NCBI RefSeq assembly: GCF_051014685.1
Contig: NW_027478966.1
Location: forward strand, 62,001-126,000
Reading direction: 5' to 3'
Length of the DNA stretch: 64,000 nucleotides
Origin: Ptiloglossa arizonensis
Lineage: Eukaryota > Arthropoda > Insecta > Hymenoptera > Colletidae
This document shows, in pieces, positions 35,074-48,952 of the stretch (position 1 is its first letter; every line of letters begins with the position of its first letter). The position numbers were made by a program, and so were the translations under genes. Under the pieces are notes generated by a model that was not told the DNA's origin, did not search any database, and saw nothing but the letters and a program-made list of their open reading frames with translations.

Positions 35074-38000
35074 GACCAATCCGCAAAATTTCTGTTGCAT
35101 CTGAAAGTAGAAACTCGCCCGATTACAACGGTAGGTGTAGTTTTCCCCTAGGCCGTTCCAGTTATTCGGTTCGAGCATCAGAACTGCGCAAATTTTGAGT
35201 TTCTCAAGCGTTTCTTACCTTCAAACTGCCATATCTCGCGAACGGATTGACCGATCCGCAAAATTTCTGTTGCATCTGAAAGTAGAAACTCGCCCGATTA
35301 AAACGGTATGCGCACTTTTCCCCTAGGCCGTTCTAGTTATTCGTTTCGAGCATCAGAACTGCCAAAATTTTCAGTTTCTCAAGCGTTTCTTATCTCCAAA
35401 CTGCCATATCTCGCGAACGGATTGATCAATCCGCAAAATTTCTGTTGCATCTGAAAGTAGAAACTCGCCCGATTAAAACGGTATGCGCACTTTTCCCCTA
35501 GGCCGTTCTAGTTATTCGTTTCGAGCATCAGAACGGCGAAAATTTTGAGTTTCTCAAGCGTTTCTTACATCCAAACGGCCATATCTCGCGAACGGATTGA
35601 CCAATCCGCAAAATTTCTGTTTCATTCGAAAGTAGAAACTCGCCCGATTACAACGGTATGCGCACTTTTCCCCTGGGCCGTTCTAGTTATTCGTTTCGAG
35701 CATCAGAACTGCGAAAATTTTGAGTTTCTCAAGCGTTTCTTACCTTCAAACTGCCATATCTCGCGAACGGATTGACCGATCCGCAAAATTTCTGTTGCAT
35801 CTGAAAGTAGAAACTCGCCCGATTAAAACGGTATGCGCAGTTTTCCCCTAGGCCGTTCCAGTTATTCGTTTCGAGCATCAGAACTGCGAAAATTTTGAGT
35901 TTCTCAAGCGTTTCTTACCTCCAAAATGCCATATCTCGCGAACGAATTGACCAAACCGCAAAATTTCTGTTGCATCTGAAAGTAGAAACTCGCCCGATTA
36001 CAACGGTAGGTGTAGTTTTCCCCTAGGCCGTTCTAGTTATTCGTTTCGAGCATCAGAACTGCCAAAATTTTCAGTTTCTCAAGCGTTTCTTACATCCAAA
36101 CTGCCATATCTCGCGAACGGATTGACCGATCCGCAAAATTTCTGTTGCATCTGAAAGTAGAAACTCGCCCGATTAAAACGGTATGCGCAGTTCTCCCCTA
36201 GGCCGTTCCAGTTATTCGTTTCGAGCATCAGAACTGCGAAAATTTTGAGTTTCTCAACTGTTTCTTACATCCAAACTGCCATATCTCGCGAACGGATTGA
36301 CCAATCCGCAAAATTTCTGTTGCATCTGAAAGTAGAAACTCGCCCGATTACAACGGTCGGTGTAGTTTTCCCCTAGGCCGTTCCAGTTATTCGTTTCGAG
36401 CATCAGAACTGCGAAAATTTTGAGTTTCTCAAGCGTTTCTTACCTCCAAACTGCCATATCTCGCGAACGGATTGACCAATCCGCAAAATTTCTGTTGCAT
36501 CTGAAAGTAGAAACTCGCCCGATTACAACGGTAGGTGTAGTTTTCCCCTAGGCCGTTCTAGTTATTCGTTTCGAGCATCAGAACTGCGAAAATTTTGAGT
36601 TTCTCAAGCGTTTCTTATCTCCAAACTGCCATATCTCGCGAACGGATTGATCAATCCGCAAAATTTCTGTTGCATCTGAAAGTAGACACTCGCCCGATTA
36701 CAACGGTATGCGCTCTTTTCCCCTAGGCTGTTCTGGTTATTCGTTTCAAGCATCAGAACTGCGCAAATTTTGAGTTTCTCAAGCGTTTCTTACCTTCAAA
36801 CTGCCATATCTCGCGAACGGATTGACCGATCCGCAAAATTTCTGTCGCATCTGAAAGTAGAAACTCGCCCGATTAAAACGGTATGCGCACTTTTCCCCTA
36901 GGCCGTTCTAGTTATTCGTTTCGAGCATCAGAACTGCCAAAATTTTCTGTTTCTCAAGCGTTTCTTACATCCAAACTGCCATATCTCGCGAACGGATTGA
37001 CCAATCCGCAAAATTTCTGTTGCATCTGAAAGTAGAAACTCGCCCGATTACAACGGTAGGTGTAGTTCTCCCCTAGGCCGTTCCAGTTATTCGTTTCGAG
37101 CATCAGAACTGCGAAAATTTTGAGTTTCTCAAGCGTTTCTTACCTCCAAACTGCCACATCTCGCGAACGGATCGACCAATCCGCAAAATTTCTGTTGCAT
37201 CTGAAAGTAGAAACTCGCCCGATTTCAACGGTATGCGTAGTTTTCCCCTAGGCCGTTCCAGTTATTCGTTTCGAGCATCAGAACTGCGCAAATTTTGAGT
37301 TTCTCAAGCGTTTCTTACCTTCAAACTGCCATATCTCGCGAACGGATTGACCGATCCGCAAAATTTCTGTTGCATCTGAAAGTAGAAACACGCCCGATTA
37401 AAACGGTATGCGTAGTTTTCCCCTAGGCCGTTCCAGTTATTCGTTTCGAGCATCAGAACTGCGAAAATTTTGAGTTTCTCAAGCGTTTCTTACCTCCAAA
37501 CTGCCATATCTCGCGAACGGATTGACCAATCCGCAAAATTTCTGTTGCATCTGAAAGTAGAAACTCGCCCGATTACAACGGTATGCGTACTTCTCCCCTA
37601 GGCCGTTCTAGTCATTCCTTTCGAGCATCAGAACTGCGAAAATTTTGAGTTTCTCAAGCGTTTCTTATCTCCAAACTGCCATATCTCGCGAACGGATTGA
37701 TCAATCCGCAAAATTTCTGTTGCATCTGAAAGTAGAAACTCGCCCGATTACAACGGTAGGTGTAGTTTTCCCCTAGGCCGTTCCAGTTATTCGGTTCGAG
37801 CATCAGAACTGCGCAAATTTTGAGTTTCTCAAGCGTTTCTTACCTTCAAACTGCCATATCTCGCGAACGGATTGACCGATCCGCAAAATTTCTGTTGCAT
37901 CTGAAAGTAGAAACTCGCCCGATTAAAACGGTATGCGCACTTTTCCCCTAGGCCGTTCTAGTTATTCGTTTCGAGCATCAGAACTGCCAAAATTTTCAGT

Positions 38001-38537
38001 TTCTCAAGCGTTTCTTATCTCCAAACTGCCATATCTCGCGAACGGATTGATCAATCCGCAAAATTTCTGTTGCATCTGAAAGTAGAAACTCGCCCGATTA
38101 AAACGGTGTGCGCACTTTTCCCCTAGGCCGTTCTAGTTATTCGTTTCGAGCATCAGAACGGCGAAAATTTTGAGTTTCTCAAGCGTTTCTTACATCCAAA
38201 CGGCCATATCTCGCGAACGGATTGACCAATCCGCAAAATTTCTGTTTCATTCGAAAGTAGAAACTCGCCCGATTACAACGGTATGCGCACTTTTCCCCTG
38301 GGCCGTTCTAGTTATTCGTTTCGAGCATCAGAACTGCGAAAATTTTGAGTTTCTCAAGCGTTTCTTACCTTCAAACTGCCATATCTCGCGAACGGATTGA
38401 CCGATCCGCAAAATTTCTGTTGCATCTGAAAGTAGAAACTCGCCCGATTAAAACGGTATGCGCAGTTTTCCCCTAGGCCGTTCCAGTTATTCGTTTCGAG
38501 CATCAGAACTGCGAAAATTTTGAGTTTCTCAAGCGTT
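34500..38537 (+). repeat. 4.0-kb block, copy 1 (partner 40275-44312)
   Basis: This block matches 40275-44312 at a constant 5,775 bp (33 monomers). Rare variants keep their order: tattcggttcgag at 35163/40938 and 37788/43563, ggtcggtgtag at about 36356/42131, ctgttctggttattc at about 36729/42504, and gtcattcctttcg at about 37611/43386. The only clear difference noticed near the left end is tacctccaaaatg against tacatccaaaatg. Within the block, 35074-35918 recurs at 37699-38543 (15 monomers, 2,625 bp), so it holds one full 15-mer unit and part of another. Confidence 0.88.
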
Positions 38538-39419
38538 TCTTACATCCAAACGGCCATATCTCGCGAACGGATTGACCAATCCGCAAAATTTCTGTTTCAT
38601 TTGAAAGTAGAAACTCGCCCGATTACAACGGTATGCGCACTTTTCCCCTGGGCCGTTCTAGTTATTCGTTTCGAGCATCAGAACTGCGAAAATTTTGAGT
38701 TTCTCAAGCGTTTCTTACCTCCAAACTGCCATATCTCGCGAACGGATTGACCAATCCGCAAAATTTCTGTTGCATCTGAAAGTAGAAACTCGCCCGATTA
38801 CAACGGTATGCCCACTTTTCCCCTAGGCCGTTCCAGTTATTCGTTTCGAGCATCAGAACTGCGAAAATTTTGAGTTTCTCAAGCGTTTCTTACCTCCAAA
38901 ATGCCATATCTCGCGAACGATTTGACCAAACCGCAAAATTTCTGTTGCATCTGAAAGTAGAAACTCGCCCGATTACAACGGTAGGTGTAGTTTTCCCCTA
39001 GGCCGTTCTAGTTATTCGTTTCGAGCATCAGAACTGCGAAAATTTTGAGTTTCTCAAGCGTTTCTTATCTCCAAACTGCCATATCTCGCGAACGGATTGA
39101 TCAATCCGCAAAATTTCTGTTGCATCTGAAAGTAGACACTCGCCCGATTACAACGGTATGCGCACTTTTCCCCTAGGCTGTTCTAGTTATTCGTTTCAAG
39201 CATCAGAACTGCGCAAATTTTGAGTTTCTCAAGCGTTTCTTACCTTCAAACTGCCATATCTCGCGAACGGATTGACCGATCCGCAAAATTTCTGTTGCAT
39301 CTGAAAGTAGAAACTCGCCCGATTAAAACGGTATGCGCACTTTTCCCCTAGGCCGTTCTAGTTATTCGTTTCGAGCATCAGAACTGCCAAAATTATCAGT
39401 TTCTCAAGCGTTTCTTACA
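38484..39419 (+). repeat. Copy of 33584-34519 (28-monomer offset)
   Basis: This 0.94-kb segment matches 33584-34519 at exactly 4,900 bp, including the cattt variant before gaaag, ctgggccg, acgatttgaccaaacc and taggctgttctag. It ends where tacatccaaactg replaces tacctccaaaatg. It links the 21-mer domain to the 15-mer domain, showing that the two HOR families have exchanged segments. Confidence 0.82.
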
Positions 39420-40274
39420 TCCAAACTGCCATATCTCGCGAACGGATTGACCAATCCGCAAAATTTCTGTTGCATCTGAAAGTAGAAACTCGCCCGATTA
39501 CAACGGTAGGTGTAGTTCTCCCCTAGGCCGTTCCAGTTATTCGTTTCGAGCATCAGAACTGCGAAAATTTTGAGTTTCTCAACTGTTTCTTACATCCAAA
39601 CTGCCATATCTCGCGAACGGATTGACCAATACGCAAAATTTCTGTTGCATCTGAAAGTAGAAACTCGCCCGATTACAACGGTAGGTGTAGTTTTCCCCTA
39701 GGCCGTTCCAGTTATTCGTTTCGAGCATCAGAACTGCGAAAATTTTGAGTTTCTCAAGCGTTTCTTACCTCCAAACTGCCATATCTCGCGAACGGATTGA
39801 CCAATCCGCAAAATTTCTGTTGCATCTGAAAGTAGAAACTCGCCCGATTACAACGGTATGCCCACTTTTCCCCTAGGCCGTTCTAGTTATTCGTTTCGAG
39901 CATCAGAACTGCGAAAATTTTGAGTTTCTCAAGCGTTTCTTACATCCAAACGGCCATATCTCGCGAACGGATTGACCAATCCGCAAAATTTCTGTTTCAT
40001 TCGAAAGTAGAAACTCGCCCGATTACAACGGTATGCGCACTTTTCCCCTGGGCCGTTCTAGTTATTCGTTTCGAGCATCAGAACTGCGAAAATTTTGAGT
40101 TTCTCAAGCGTTTCTTACCTTCAAACTGCCATATCTCGCGAACGGATTGACCGATCCGCAAAATTTCTGTTGCATCTGAAAGTAGAAACTCGCCCGATTA
40201 AAACGGTATGCGCAGTTTTCCCCTAGGCCGTTCCAGTTATTCGTTTCGAGCATCAGAACTGCGAAAATTTTGAG
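39420..40274 (+). repeat. Satellite monomers between the two 4.0-kb blocks
   Basis: About five ordinary monomers separate the copied blocks. They include the ctcaactgtttc variant and the taggtgtagttctcc type seen also at 32.5 kb, and the catt-cgaaag variant shared with 35.6 and 38.2 kb. No other sequence is present. Confidence 0.7.
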
Positions 40275-43200
40275 TTTCTCAAGCGTTTCTTACATCCAAA
40301 ATGCCATATCTCGCGAACGAATTGACCAAACCGCAAAATTTCTGTTGCATCTGAAAGTAGAAACTCGCCCGATTACAACGGTAGGTGTAGTTTTCCCCTA
40401 GGCCGTTCTAGTTATTCGTTTCGAGCATCAGAACTGCGAAAATTTTGAGTTTCTCAAGCGTTTCTTATCTCCAAACTGCCATATCTCGCGAACGGATTGA
40501 TCAATCCGCAAAATTTCTGTTGCATCTGAAAGTAGACACTCGCCCGATTACAACGGTATGCGCACTTTTCCCCTAGGCTGTTCTAGTTATTCGTTTCAAG
40601 CATCAGAACTGCGCAAATTTTGAGTTTCTCAAGCGTTTCTTACCTTCAAACTGCCATATCTCGCGAACGGATTGACCGATCCGCAAAATTTCTGTTGCAT
40701 CTGAAAGTAGAAACTCGCCCGATTACAACGGTAGGTGTAGTTCTCCCCTAGGCCGTTCCAGTTATTCGTTTCGAGCATCAGAACTGCGAAAATTTTGAGT
40801 TTCTCAACTGTTTCTTACATCCAAACTGCCATATCTCGCGAACGGATTGACCAATCCGCAAAATTTCTGTTGCATCTGAAAGTAGAAACTCGCCCGATTA
40901 CAACGGTAGGTGTAGTTTTCCCCTAGGCCGTTCCAGTTATTCGGTTCGAGCATCAGAACTGCGCAAATTTTGAGTTTCTCAAGCGTTTCTTACCTTCAAA
41001 CTGCCATATCTCGCGAACGGATTGACCGATCCGCAAAATTTCTGTTGCATCTGAAAGTAGAAACTCGCCCGATTAAAACGGTATGCGCACTTTTCCCCTA
41101 GGCCGTTCTAGTTATTCGTTTCGAGCATCAGAACTGCCAAAATTTTCAGTTTCTCAAGCGTTTCTTATCTCCAAACTGCCATATCTCGCGAACGGATTGA
41201 TCAATCCGCAAAATTTCTGTTGCATCTGAAAGTAGAAACTCGCCCGATTAAAACGGTATGCGCACTTTTCCCCTAGGCCGTTCTAGTTATTCGTTTCGAG
41301 CATCAGAACGGCGAAAATTTTGAGTTTCTCAAGCGTTTCTTACATCCAAACGGCCATATCTCGCGAACGGATTGACCAATCCGCAAAATTTCTGTTTCAT
41401 TCGAAAGTAGAAACTCGCCCGATTACAACGGTATGCGCACTTTTCCCCTGGGCCGTTCTAGTTATTCGTTTCGAGCATCAGAACTGCGAAAATTTTGAGT
41501 TTCTCAAGCGTTTCTTACCTTCAAACTGCCATATCTCGCGAACGGATTGACCGATCCGCAAAATTTCTGTTGCATCTGAAAGTAGAAACTCGCCCGATTA
41601 AAACGGTATGCGCAGTTTTCCCCTAGGCCGTTCCAGTTATTCGTTTCGAGCATCAGAACTGCGAAAATTTTGAGTTTCTCAAGCGTTTCTTACCTCCAAA
41701 ATGCCATATCTCGCGAACGAATTGACCAAACCGCAAAATTTCTGTTGCATCTGAAAGTAGAAACTCGCCCGATTACAACGGTAGGTGTAGTTTTCCCCTA
41801 GGCCGTTCTAGTTATTCGTTTCGAGCATCAGAACTGCCAAAATTTTCAGTTTCTCAAGCGTTTCTTACATCCAAACTGCCATATCTCGCGAACGGATTGA
41901 CCGATCCGCAAAATTTCTGTTGCATCTGAAAGTAGAAACTCGCCCGATTAAAACGGTATGCGCAGTTCTCCCCTAGGCCGTTCCAGTTATTCGTTTCGAG
42001 CATCAGAACTGCGAAAATTTTGAGTTTCTCAACTGTTTCTTACATCCAAACTGCCATATCTCGCGAACGGATTGACCAATCCGCAAAATTTCTGTTGCAT
42101 CTGAAAGTAGAAACTCGCCCGATTACAACGGTCGGTGTAGTTTTCCCCTAGGCCGTTCCAGTTATTCGTTTCGAGCATCAGAACTGCGAAAATTTTGAGT
42201 TTCTCAAGCGTTTCTTACCTCCAAACTGCCATATCTCGCGAACGGATTGACCAATCCGCAAAATTTCTGTTGCATCTGAAAGTAGAAACTCGCCCGATTA
42301 CAACGGTAGGTGTAGTTTTCCCCTAGGCCGTTCTAGTTATTCGTTTCGAGCATCAGAACTGCGAAAATTTTGAGTTTCTCAAGCGTTTCTTATCTCCAAA
42401 CTGCCATATCTCGCGAACGGATTGATCAATCCGCAAAATTTCTGTTGCATCTGAAAGTAGACACTCGCCCGATTACAACGGTATGCGCTCTTTTCCCCTA
42501 GGCTGTTCTGGTTATTCGTTTCAAGCATCAGAACTGCGCAAATTTTGAGTTTCTCAAGCGTTTCTTACCTTCAAACTGCCATATCTCGCGAACGGATTGA
42601 CCGATCCGCAAAATTTCTGTCGCATCTGAAAGTAGAAACTCGCCCGATTAAAACGGTATGCGCACTTTTCCCCTAGGCCGTTCTAGTTATTCGTTTCGAG
42701 CATCAGAACTGCCAAAATTTTCTGTTTCTCAAGCGTTTCTTACATCCAAACTGCCATATCTCGCGAACGGATTGACCAATCCGCAAAATTTCTGTTGCAT
42801 CTGAAAGTAGAAACTCGCCCGATTACAACGGTAGGTGTAGTTCTCCCCTAGGCCGTTCCAGTTATTCGTTTCGAGCATCAGAACTGCGAAAATTTTGAGT
42901 TTCTCAAGCGTTTCTTACCTCCAAACTGCCACATCTCGCGAACGGATCGACCAATCCGCAAAATTTCTGTTGCATCTGAAAGTAGAAACTCGCCCGATTT
43001 CAACGGTATGCGTAGTTTTCCCCTAGGCCGTTCCAGTTATTCGTTTCGAGCATCAGAACTGCGCAAATTTTGAGTTTCTCAAGCGTTTCTTACCTTCAAA
43101 CTGCCATATCTCGCGAACGGATTGACCGATCCGCAAAATTTCTGTTGCATCTGAAAGTAGAAACACGCCCGATTAAAACGGTATGCGTAGTTTTCCCCTA

Positions 43201-44312
43201 GGCCGTTCCAGTTATTCGTTTCGAGCATCAGAACTGCGAAAATTTTGAGTTTCTCAAGCGTTTCTTACCTCCAAACTGCCATATCTCGCGAACGGATTGA
43301 CCAATCCGCAAAATTTCTGTTGCATCTGAAAGTAGAAACTCGCCCGATTACAACGGTATGCGTACTTCTCCCCTAGGCCGTTCTAGTCATTCCTTTCGAG
43401 CATCAGAACTGCGAAAATTTTGAGTTTCTCAAGCGTTTCTTATCTCCAAACTGCCATATCTCGCGAACGGATTGATCAATCCGCAAAATTTCTGTTGCAT
43501 CTGAAAGTAGAAACTCGCCCGATTACAACGGTAGGTGTAGTTTTCCCCTAGGCCGTTCCAGTTATTCGGTTCGAGCATCAGAACTGCGCAAATTTTGAGT
43601 TTCTCAAGCGTTTCTTACCTTCAAACTGCCATATCTCGCGAACGGATTGACCGATCCGCAAAATTTCTGTTGCATCTGAAAGTAGAAACTCGCCCGATTA
43701 AAACGGTATGCGCACTTTTCCCCTAGGCCGTTCTAGTTATTCGTTTCGAGCATCAGAACTGCCAAAATTTTCAGTTTCTCAAGCGTTTCTTATCTCCAAA
43801 CTGCCATATCTCGCGAACGGATTGATCAATCCGCAAAATTTCTGTTGCATCTGAAAGTAGAAACTCGCCCGATTAAAACGGTGTGCGCACTTTTCCCCTA
43901 GGCCGTTCTAGTTATTCGTTTCGAGCATCAGAACGGCGAAAATTTTGAGTTTCTCAAGCGTTTCTTACATCCAAACGGCCATATCTCGCGAACGGATTGA
44001 CCAATCCGCAAAATTTCTGTTTCATTCGAAAGTAGAAACTCGCCCGATTACAACGGTATGCGCACTTTTCCCCTGGGCCGTTCTAGTTATTCGTTTCGAG
44101 CATCAGAACTGCGAAAATTTTGAGTTTCTCAAGCGTTTCTTACCTTCAAACTGCCATATCTCGCGAACGGATTGACCGATCCGCAAAATTTCTGTTGCAT
44201 CTGAAAGTAGAAACTCGCCCGATTAAAACGGTATGCGCAGTTTTCCCCTAGGCCGTTCCAGTTATTCGTTTCGAGCATCAGAACTGCGAAAATTTTGAGT
44301 TTCTCAAGCGTT
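40275..44312 (+). repeat. 4.0-kb block, copy 2 (partner 34500-38537)
   Basis: This is the right-hand copy of the 4.0-kb block. Its inner part, about 40,860-43,509, is repeated directly afterwards at 43,485-46,134 with a period of 2,625 bp. At 41256 it has aacggtatgcg, whereas the next 15-mer unit has aacggtgtgcg at 43881. That substitution separates the successive units. Confidence 0.88.
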
Positions 44313-46134
44313 TCTTACCTCCAAAATGCCATATCTCGCGAACGAATTGACCAAACCGCAAAATTTCTGTTGCATCTGAAAGTAGAAACTCGCCCGATTA
44401 CAACGGTAGGTGTAGTTTTCCCCTAGGCCGTTCTAGTTATTCGTTTCGAGCATCAGAACTGCCAAAATTTTCAGTTTCTCAAGCGTTTCTTACATCCAAA
44501 CTGCCATATCTCGCGAACGGATTGACCGATCCGCAAAATTTCTGTTGCATCTGAAAGTAGAAACTCGCCCGATTAAAACGGTATGCGCAGTTCTCCCCTA
44601 GGCCGTTCCAGTTATTCGTTTCGAGCATCAGAACTGCGAAAATTTTGAGTTTCTCAACTGTTTCTTACATCCAAACTGCCATATCTCGCGAACGGATTGA
44701 CCAATCCGCAAAATTTCTGTTGCATCTGAAAGTAGAAACTCGCCCGATTACAACGGTCGGTGTAGTTTTCCCCTAGGCCGTTCCAGTTATTCGTTTCGAG
44801 CATCAGAACTGCGAAAATTTTGAGTTTCTCAAGCGTTTCTTACCTCCAAACTGCCATATCTCGCGAACGGATTGACCAATCCGCAAAATTTCTGTTGCAT
44901 CTGAAAGTAGAAACTCGCCCGATTACAACGGTAGGTGTAGTTTTCCCCTAGGCCGTTCTAGTTATTCGTTTCGAGCATCAGAACTGCGAAAATTTTGAGT
45001 TTCTCAAGCGTTTCTTATCTCCAAACTGCCATATCTCGCGAACGGATTGATCAATCCGCAAAATTTCTGTTGCATCTGAAAGTAGACACTCGCCCGATTA
45101 CAACGGTATGCGCTCTTTTCCCCTAGGCTGTTCTGGTTATTCGTTTCAAGCATCAGAACTGCGCAAATTTTGAGTTTCTCAAGCGTTTCTTACCTTCAAA
45201 CTGCCATATCTCGCGAACGGATTGACCGATCCGCAAAATTTCTGTCGCATCTGAAAGTAGAAACTCGCCCGATTAAAACGGTATGCGCACTTTTCCCCTA
45301 GGCCGTTCTAGTTATTCGTTTCGAGCATCAGAACTGCCAAAATTTTCTGTTTCTCAAGCGTTTCTTACATCCAAACTGCCATATCTCGCGAACGGATTGA
45401 CCAATCCGCAAAATTTCTGTTGCATCTGAAAGTAGAAACTCGCCCGATTACAACGGTAGGTGTAGTTCTCCCCTAGGCCGTTCCAGTTATTCGTTTCGAG
45501 CATCAGAACTGCGAAAATTTTGAGTTTCTCAAGCGTTTCTTACCTCCAAACTGCCACATCTCGCGAACGGATCGACCAATCCGCAAAATTTCTGTTGCAT
45601 CTGAAAGTAGAAACTCGCCCGATTTCAACGGTATGCGTAGTTTTCCCCTAGGCCGTTCCAGTTATTCGTTTCGAGCATCAGAACTGCGCAAATTTTGAGT
45701 TTCTCAAGCGTTTCTTACCTTCAAACTGCCATATCTCGCGAACGGATTGACCGATCCGCAAAATTTCTGTTGCATCTGAAAGTAGAAACACGCCCGATTA
45801 AAACGGTATGCGTAGTTTTCCCCTAGGCCGTTCCAGTTATTCGTTTCGAGCATCAGAACTGCGAAAATTTTGAGTTTCTCAAGCGTTTCTTACCTCCAAA
45901 CTGCCATATCTCGCGAACGGATTGACCAATCCGCAAAATTTCTGTTGCATCTGAAAGTAGAAACTCGCCCGATTACAACGGTATGCGTACTTCTCCCCTA
46001 GGCCGTTCTAGTCATTCCTTTCGAGCATCAGAACTGCGAAAATTTTGAGTTTCTCAAGCGTTTCTTATCTCCAAACTGCCATATCTCGCGAACGGATTGA
46101 TCAATCCGCAAAATTTCTGTTGCATCTGAAAGTA
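43485..46134 (+). repeat. 15-monomer HOR unit (2,625 bp), terminal copy
   Basis: This is the last tandem copy of the 15-mer, matching 40,860-43,509 base for base at nearly all positions I compared. Shared rare variants are ggtcggtgtag, ctgttctggttattc, ctgtcgcatctg and gtcattcctttcg. It ends near 46135, where cactcg replaces aactcg and the tattcggttcgag that would begin a further unit is absent. Confidence 0.85.
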
Positions 46135-47204
46135 GACACTCGCCCGATTACAACGGTATGCGCACTTTTCCCCTAGGCGGTTCTAGTTATTCGTTTCAAG
46201 CATCAGAACTGCGCAAATTTTGAGTTTCTCAAGCGTTTCTTACCTTCAAACTGCCATATCTCGCGAACGGATTGACCGATCCGCAAAATTTCTGTTGCAT
46301 CTGAAAGTAGAAACTCGCCCGATTAAAACGGTATGCGCACTTTTCCCCTAGGCCGTTCTAGTTATTCGTTTCGAGCATCAGAACTGCCAAAATTTTCAGT
46401 TTCTCAAGCGTTTCTTACATCCAAACTGCCATATCTCGCGAACGGATTGACCAATCCGCAAAATTTCTGTTGCATCTGAAAGTAGAAACTCGCCCGATTA
46501 CAACGGTAGGTGTAGTTTTCCCCTAGGCCGTTCCAGTTATTCGTTTCGAGCATCAGAACTGCGAAAATTTTGAGTTTCTCAAGCGTTTCTTACCTCCAAA
46601 CTGCCATATCTCGCGAACGGATTGACCAATCCGCAAAATTTCTGTTGCATCTGAAAGTAGAAACTCGCCCGATTACAACGGTATGCCCACTTTTCCCCTA
46701 GGCCGTTCTAGTTATTCGTTTCAAGCATCAGAACTGCGCAAATTTTGAGTTTCTCAAGCGTTTCTTATCTTCAAACTGCCATATCTCGCGAACGGAACGA
46801 TCAATCCGCAAAATTTCTGTTGCATCTGAAAGTAGACACTCGCCCGATTACAACGGTATGCGTACTTCTCCCCTAGGCCGTTCTAGTCATTCGTTTCGAG
46901 CATCAGAACTGCGAAAATTTCGAGTTTCTCAAGCGTTTCTTATCTCCAAACTGCCATGTCTCGCGAACGGATTGATCAATCCGCAAAATTTCTGTTGCTT
47001 CTGAAAGTAGAAACTCGCCCGATTACAACGGTATGCGTACTTCTCCACTAGGCCGTTCTAGTCATTCGTTTCGAGCATCAGAACAGCGAAAATTTTGAGT
47101 TTCTCAAGCGTTTCTTATCTCCAAACTGCCATATCTCGCGAACGGATTGATCAATCCGCAAAATTTCTGTTGCATCTGAAAGTAGACACTCGCCCGATTA
47201 CAAC
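46135..47204 (+). repeat. Segment shared with 49810-50877 (3,673-bp offset)
   Basis: About 45,955-47,204 matches 49,628-50,877 at 3,673 bp (21 monomers less two deleted bases lying between the copies). Differences include cccctaggcgg here against cccgtaggcgg near 49845 and gaactgcgc against gaaatgcgc near 50406. The 21-mer spacing equals that of the 23-34 kb domain, but the monomer content is different, so the coincidence is probably not meaningful. Confidence 0.75.
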
Positions 47205-48952
47205 GGTATGCGCACTTTTCCCCTAGGCCGTTCTAGTTATACGTTTCGAGCATCAGAACTGCGAAAATTATGAGTTTCTCAAGCGTTTCTTACATCCAAA
47301 CGGCCATATCTCGCGAACGGATTGACCAATCCGCAAAATTTCTGTTGCATTTGAAAGTAGAAACTCGCCCGATTACAACGGTATGCGCACTTTTCCCCTT
47401 GGCCGTTCTAGTTATTCGTTTCGAGCATCAGAACTGCGAAAATTTTGAGTTTCTCATGCGTTTCTGATCTCCAAACTGCCATATCTCGCGAACGGATTGA
47501 TCAATCCGCAAATTTCTGTTGCGTCTGAAAGTAGACACTCGCCCGATTACAACCGTATGCCCACTTTTCCCCTAGGCGGTTCTAGTTATTCGTTTCAAGC
47601 ATCAGAACTGCGCAAATTTTGAGTTTCTCAAGCGTTTCTTACCTTCAAACTGCCATATCTCGCGAACGAATTGACCGATCCGCAAAATTTCTGTTGCATC
47701 TGAAAGTAGAAACTCGCCCGATTACAACGGTAGGTGTAGTTTTCCCCTAGGCCGTTCTAGTTATTCGTTTCGAGCATCAGAACTGCGAAAATTTTGAGTT
47801 TCTCAAGCGTTTCTTACTTCCAAACTGCCACATCTCGCGAACGGATCGACCAATCCGCAAAATTTCTGTTGCATCTGAAAGTAGAAACTCGCCCGATTTC
47901 AACGGTATGCGTAGTTTTCCCCTAGGCCGTTCCAGTTATTCGTTTCGAGCATCAGAACTGCGAAAATTTTGAGTTTCTCAAGCGTTTCTTACCTCCAAAC
48001 TGCCATATCTCGCGAACGGATTGACCAATCCGCAAAATTTCTGTTGCTTCTGAAAGTAGAAACTCGCCCGATTTCAACGGTATGCGCACTTTTCCCCTAG
48101 GCCGTTCTAGTTATACGTTTCGAGCATCAGAACTGCGAAAATTATGAGTTTCTCAAGCGTTTCTTACATCCAAACGGCCATATCTCGCGAACGGATTGAC
48201 CAATCCGCAAAATTTCTGTTGCATTTGAAAGTAGAACCTCGCCCGATTACAACGGTACGCGCACTTTTCCCCTTGGCCGTTCTAGTTATTCGTTTCGAGC
48301 ATCAGAACTGCGAAAATTTTGAGTTTCTCATGCGTTTCGGATCTCCAAACTGCCATATCTCGCGAACGGATTGATCAATCCGCAAATTTCTGTTGCGTCT
48401 GAAAGTAGACACTCGCCCGATTACAACCGTATGCCCACTTTTCCCCTAGGCGGTTCTAGTTATTCGTTTCAAGCATCAGAACTGCGCAAATTTTGAGTTT
48501 CTCAAGCGTTTCTTACCTTCAAACTGCCATATGTCGCGAACGAATTGACCGATCCGCAAAATTTCTGTTGCATCTGAAAGTAGAAACTCGCCCGATTACA
48601 ACGGTAGGTGTAGTTTTCCCCTAGGCCGTTCTAGTTATTCGTTTCGAGCATCAGAACTGCGAAAATTTTGAGTTTCTCAAGCGTTTCTTACTTCCAAACT
48701 GCCACATCTCGCGAACGGATCGACCAATCCGCAAAATTTCTGTTGCATCTGAAAGTAGAAACTCGCCCGATTTCAACGGTATGCGTAGTTTTCCCCTAGG
48801 CCGTTCCAGTTATTCGTTTCGAGCATCAGAACTGCGAAAATTTTGAGTTTCTCAAGCGTTTCTTACCTCCAAACTGCCATATCTCGCGAACGGATTGACC
48901 AATCCGCAAAATTTCTGTTGCATCTGAAAGTAGAAACTCGCCCGATTACAAC
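47205..48952 (+). repeat. Tandem 5-monomer HOR (874 bp, two copies)
   Basis: 47,205-48,045 and 48,079-48,919 match at 874 bp. Each copy contains gaaaattatgag, tctcatgcgtttc, a one-base-short ccgcaaatttctg (about 47510 and 48384), gttgcgtctg with accgtatgccc, and acgaattgaccgatcc. Differences include tttctgatctcc against tttcggatctcc and gtagaaactcg against gtagaacctcg. The accgtatgccc monomer is a relative of the accgtatgcgg tracer of the left half of the window. Confidence 0.82.
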
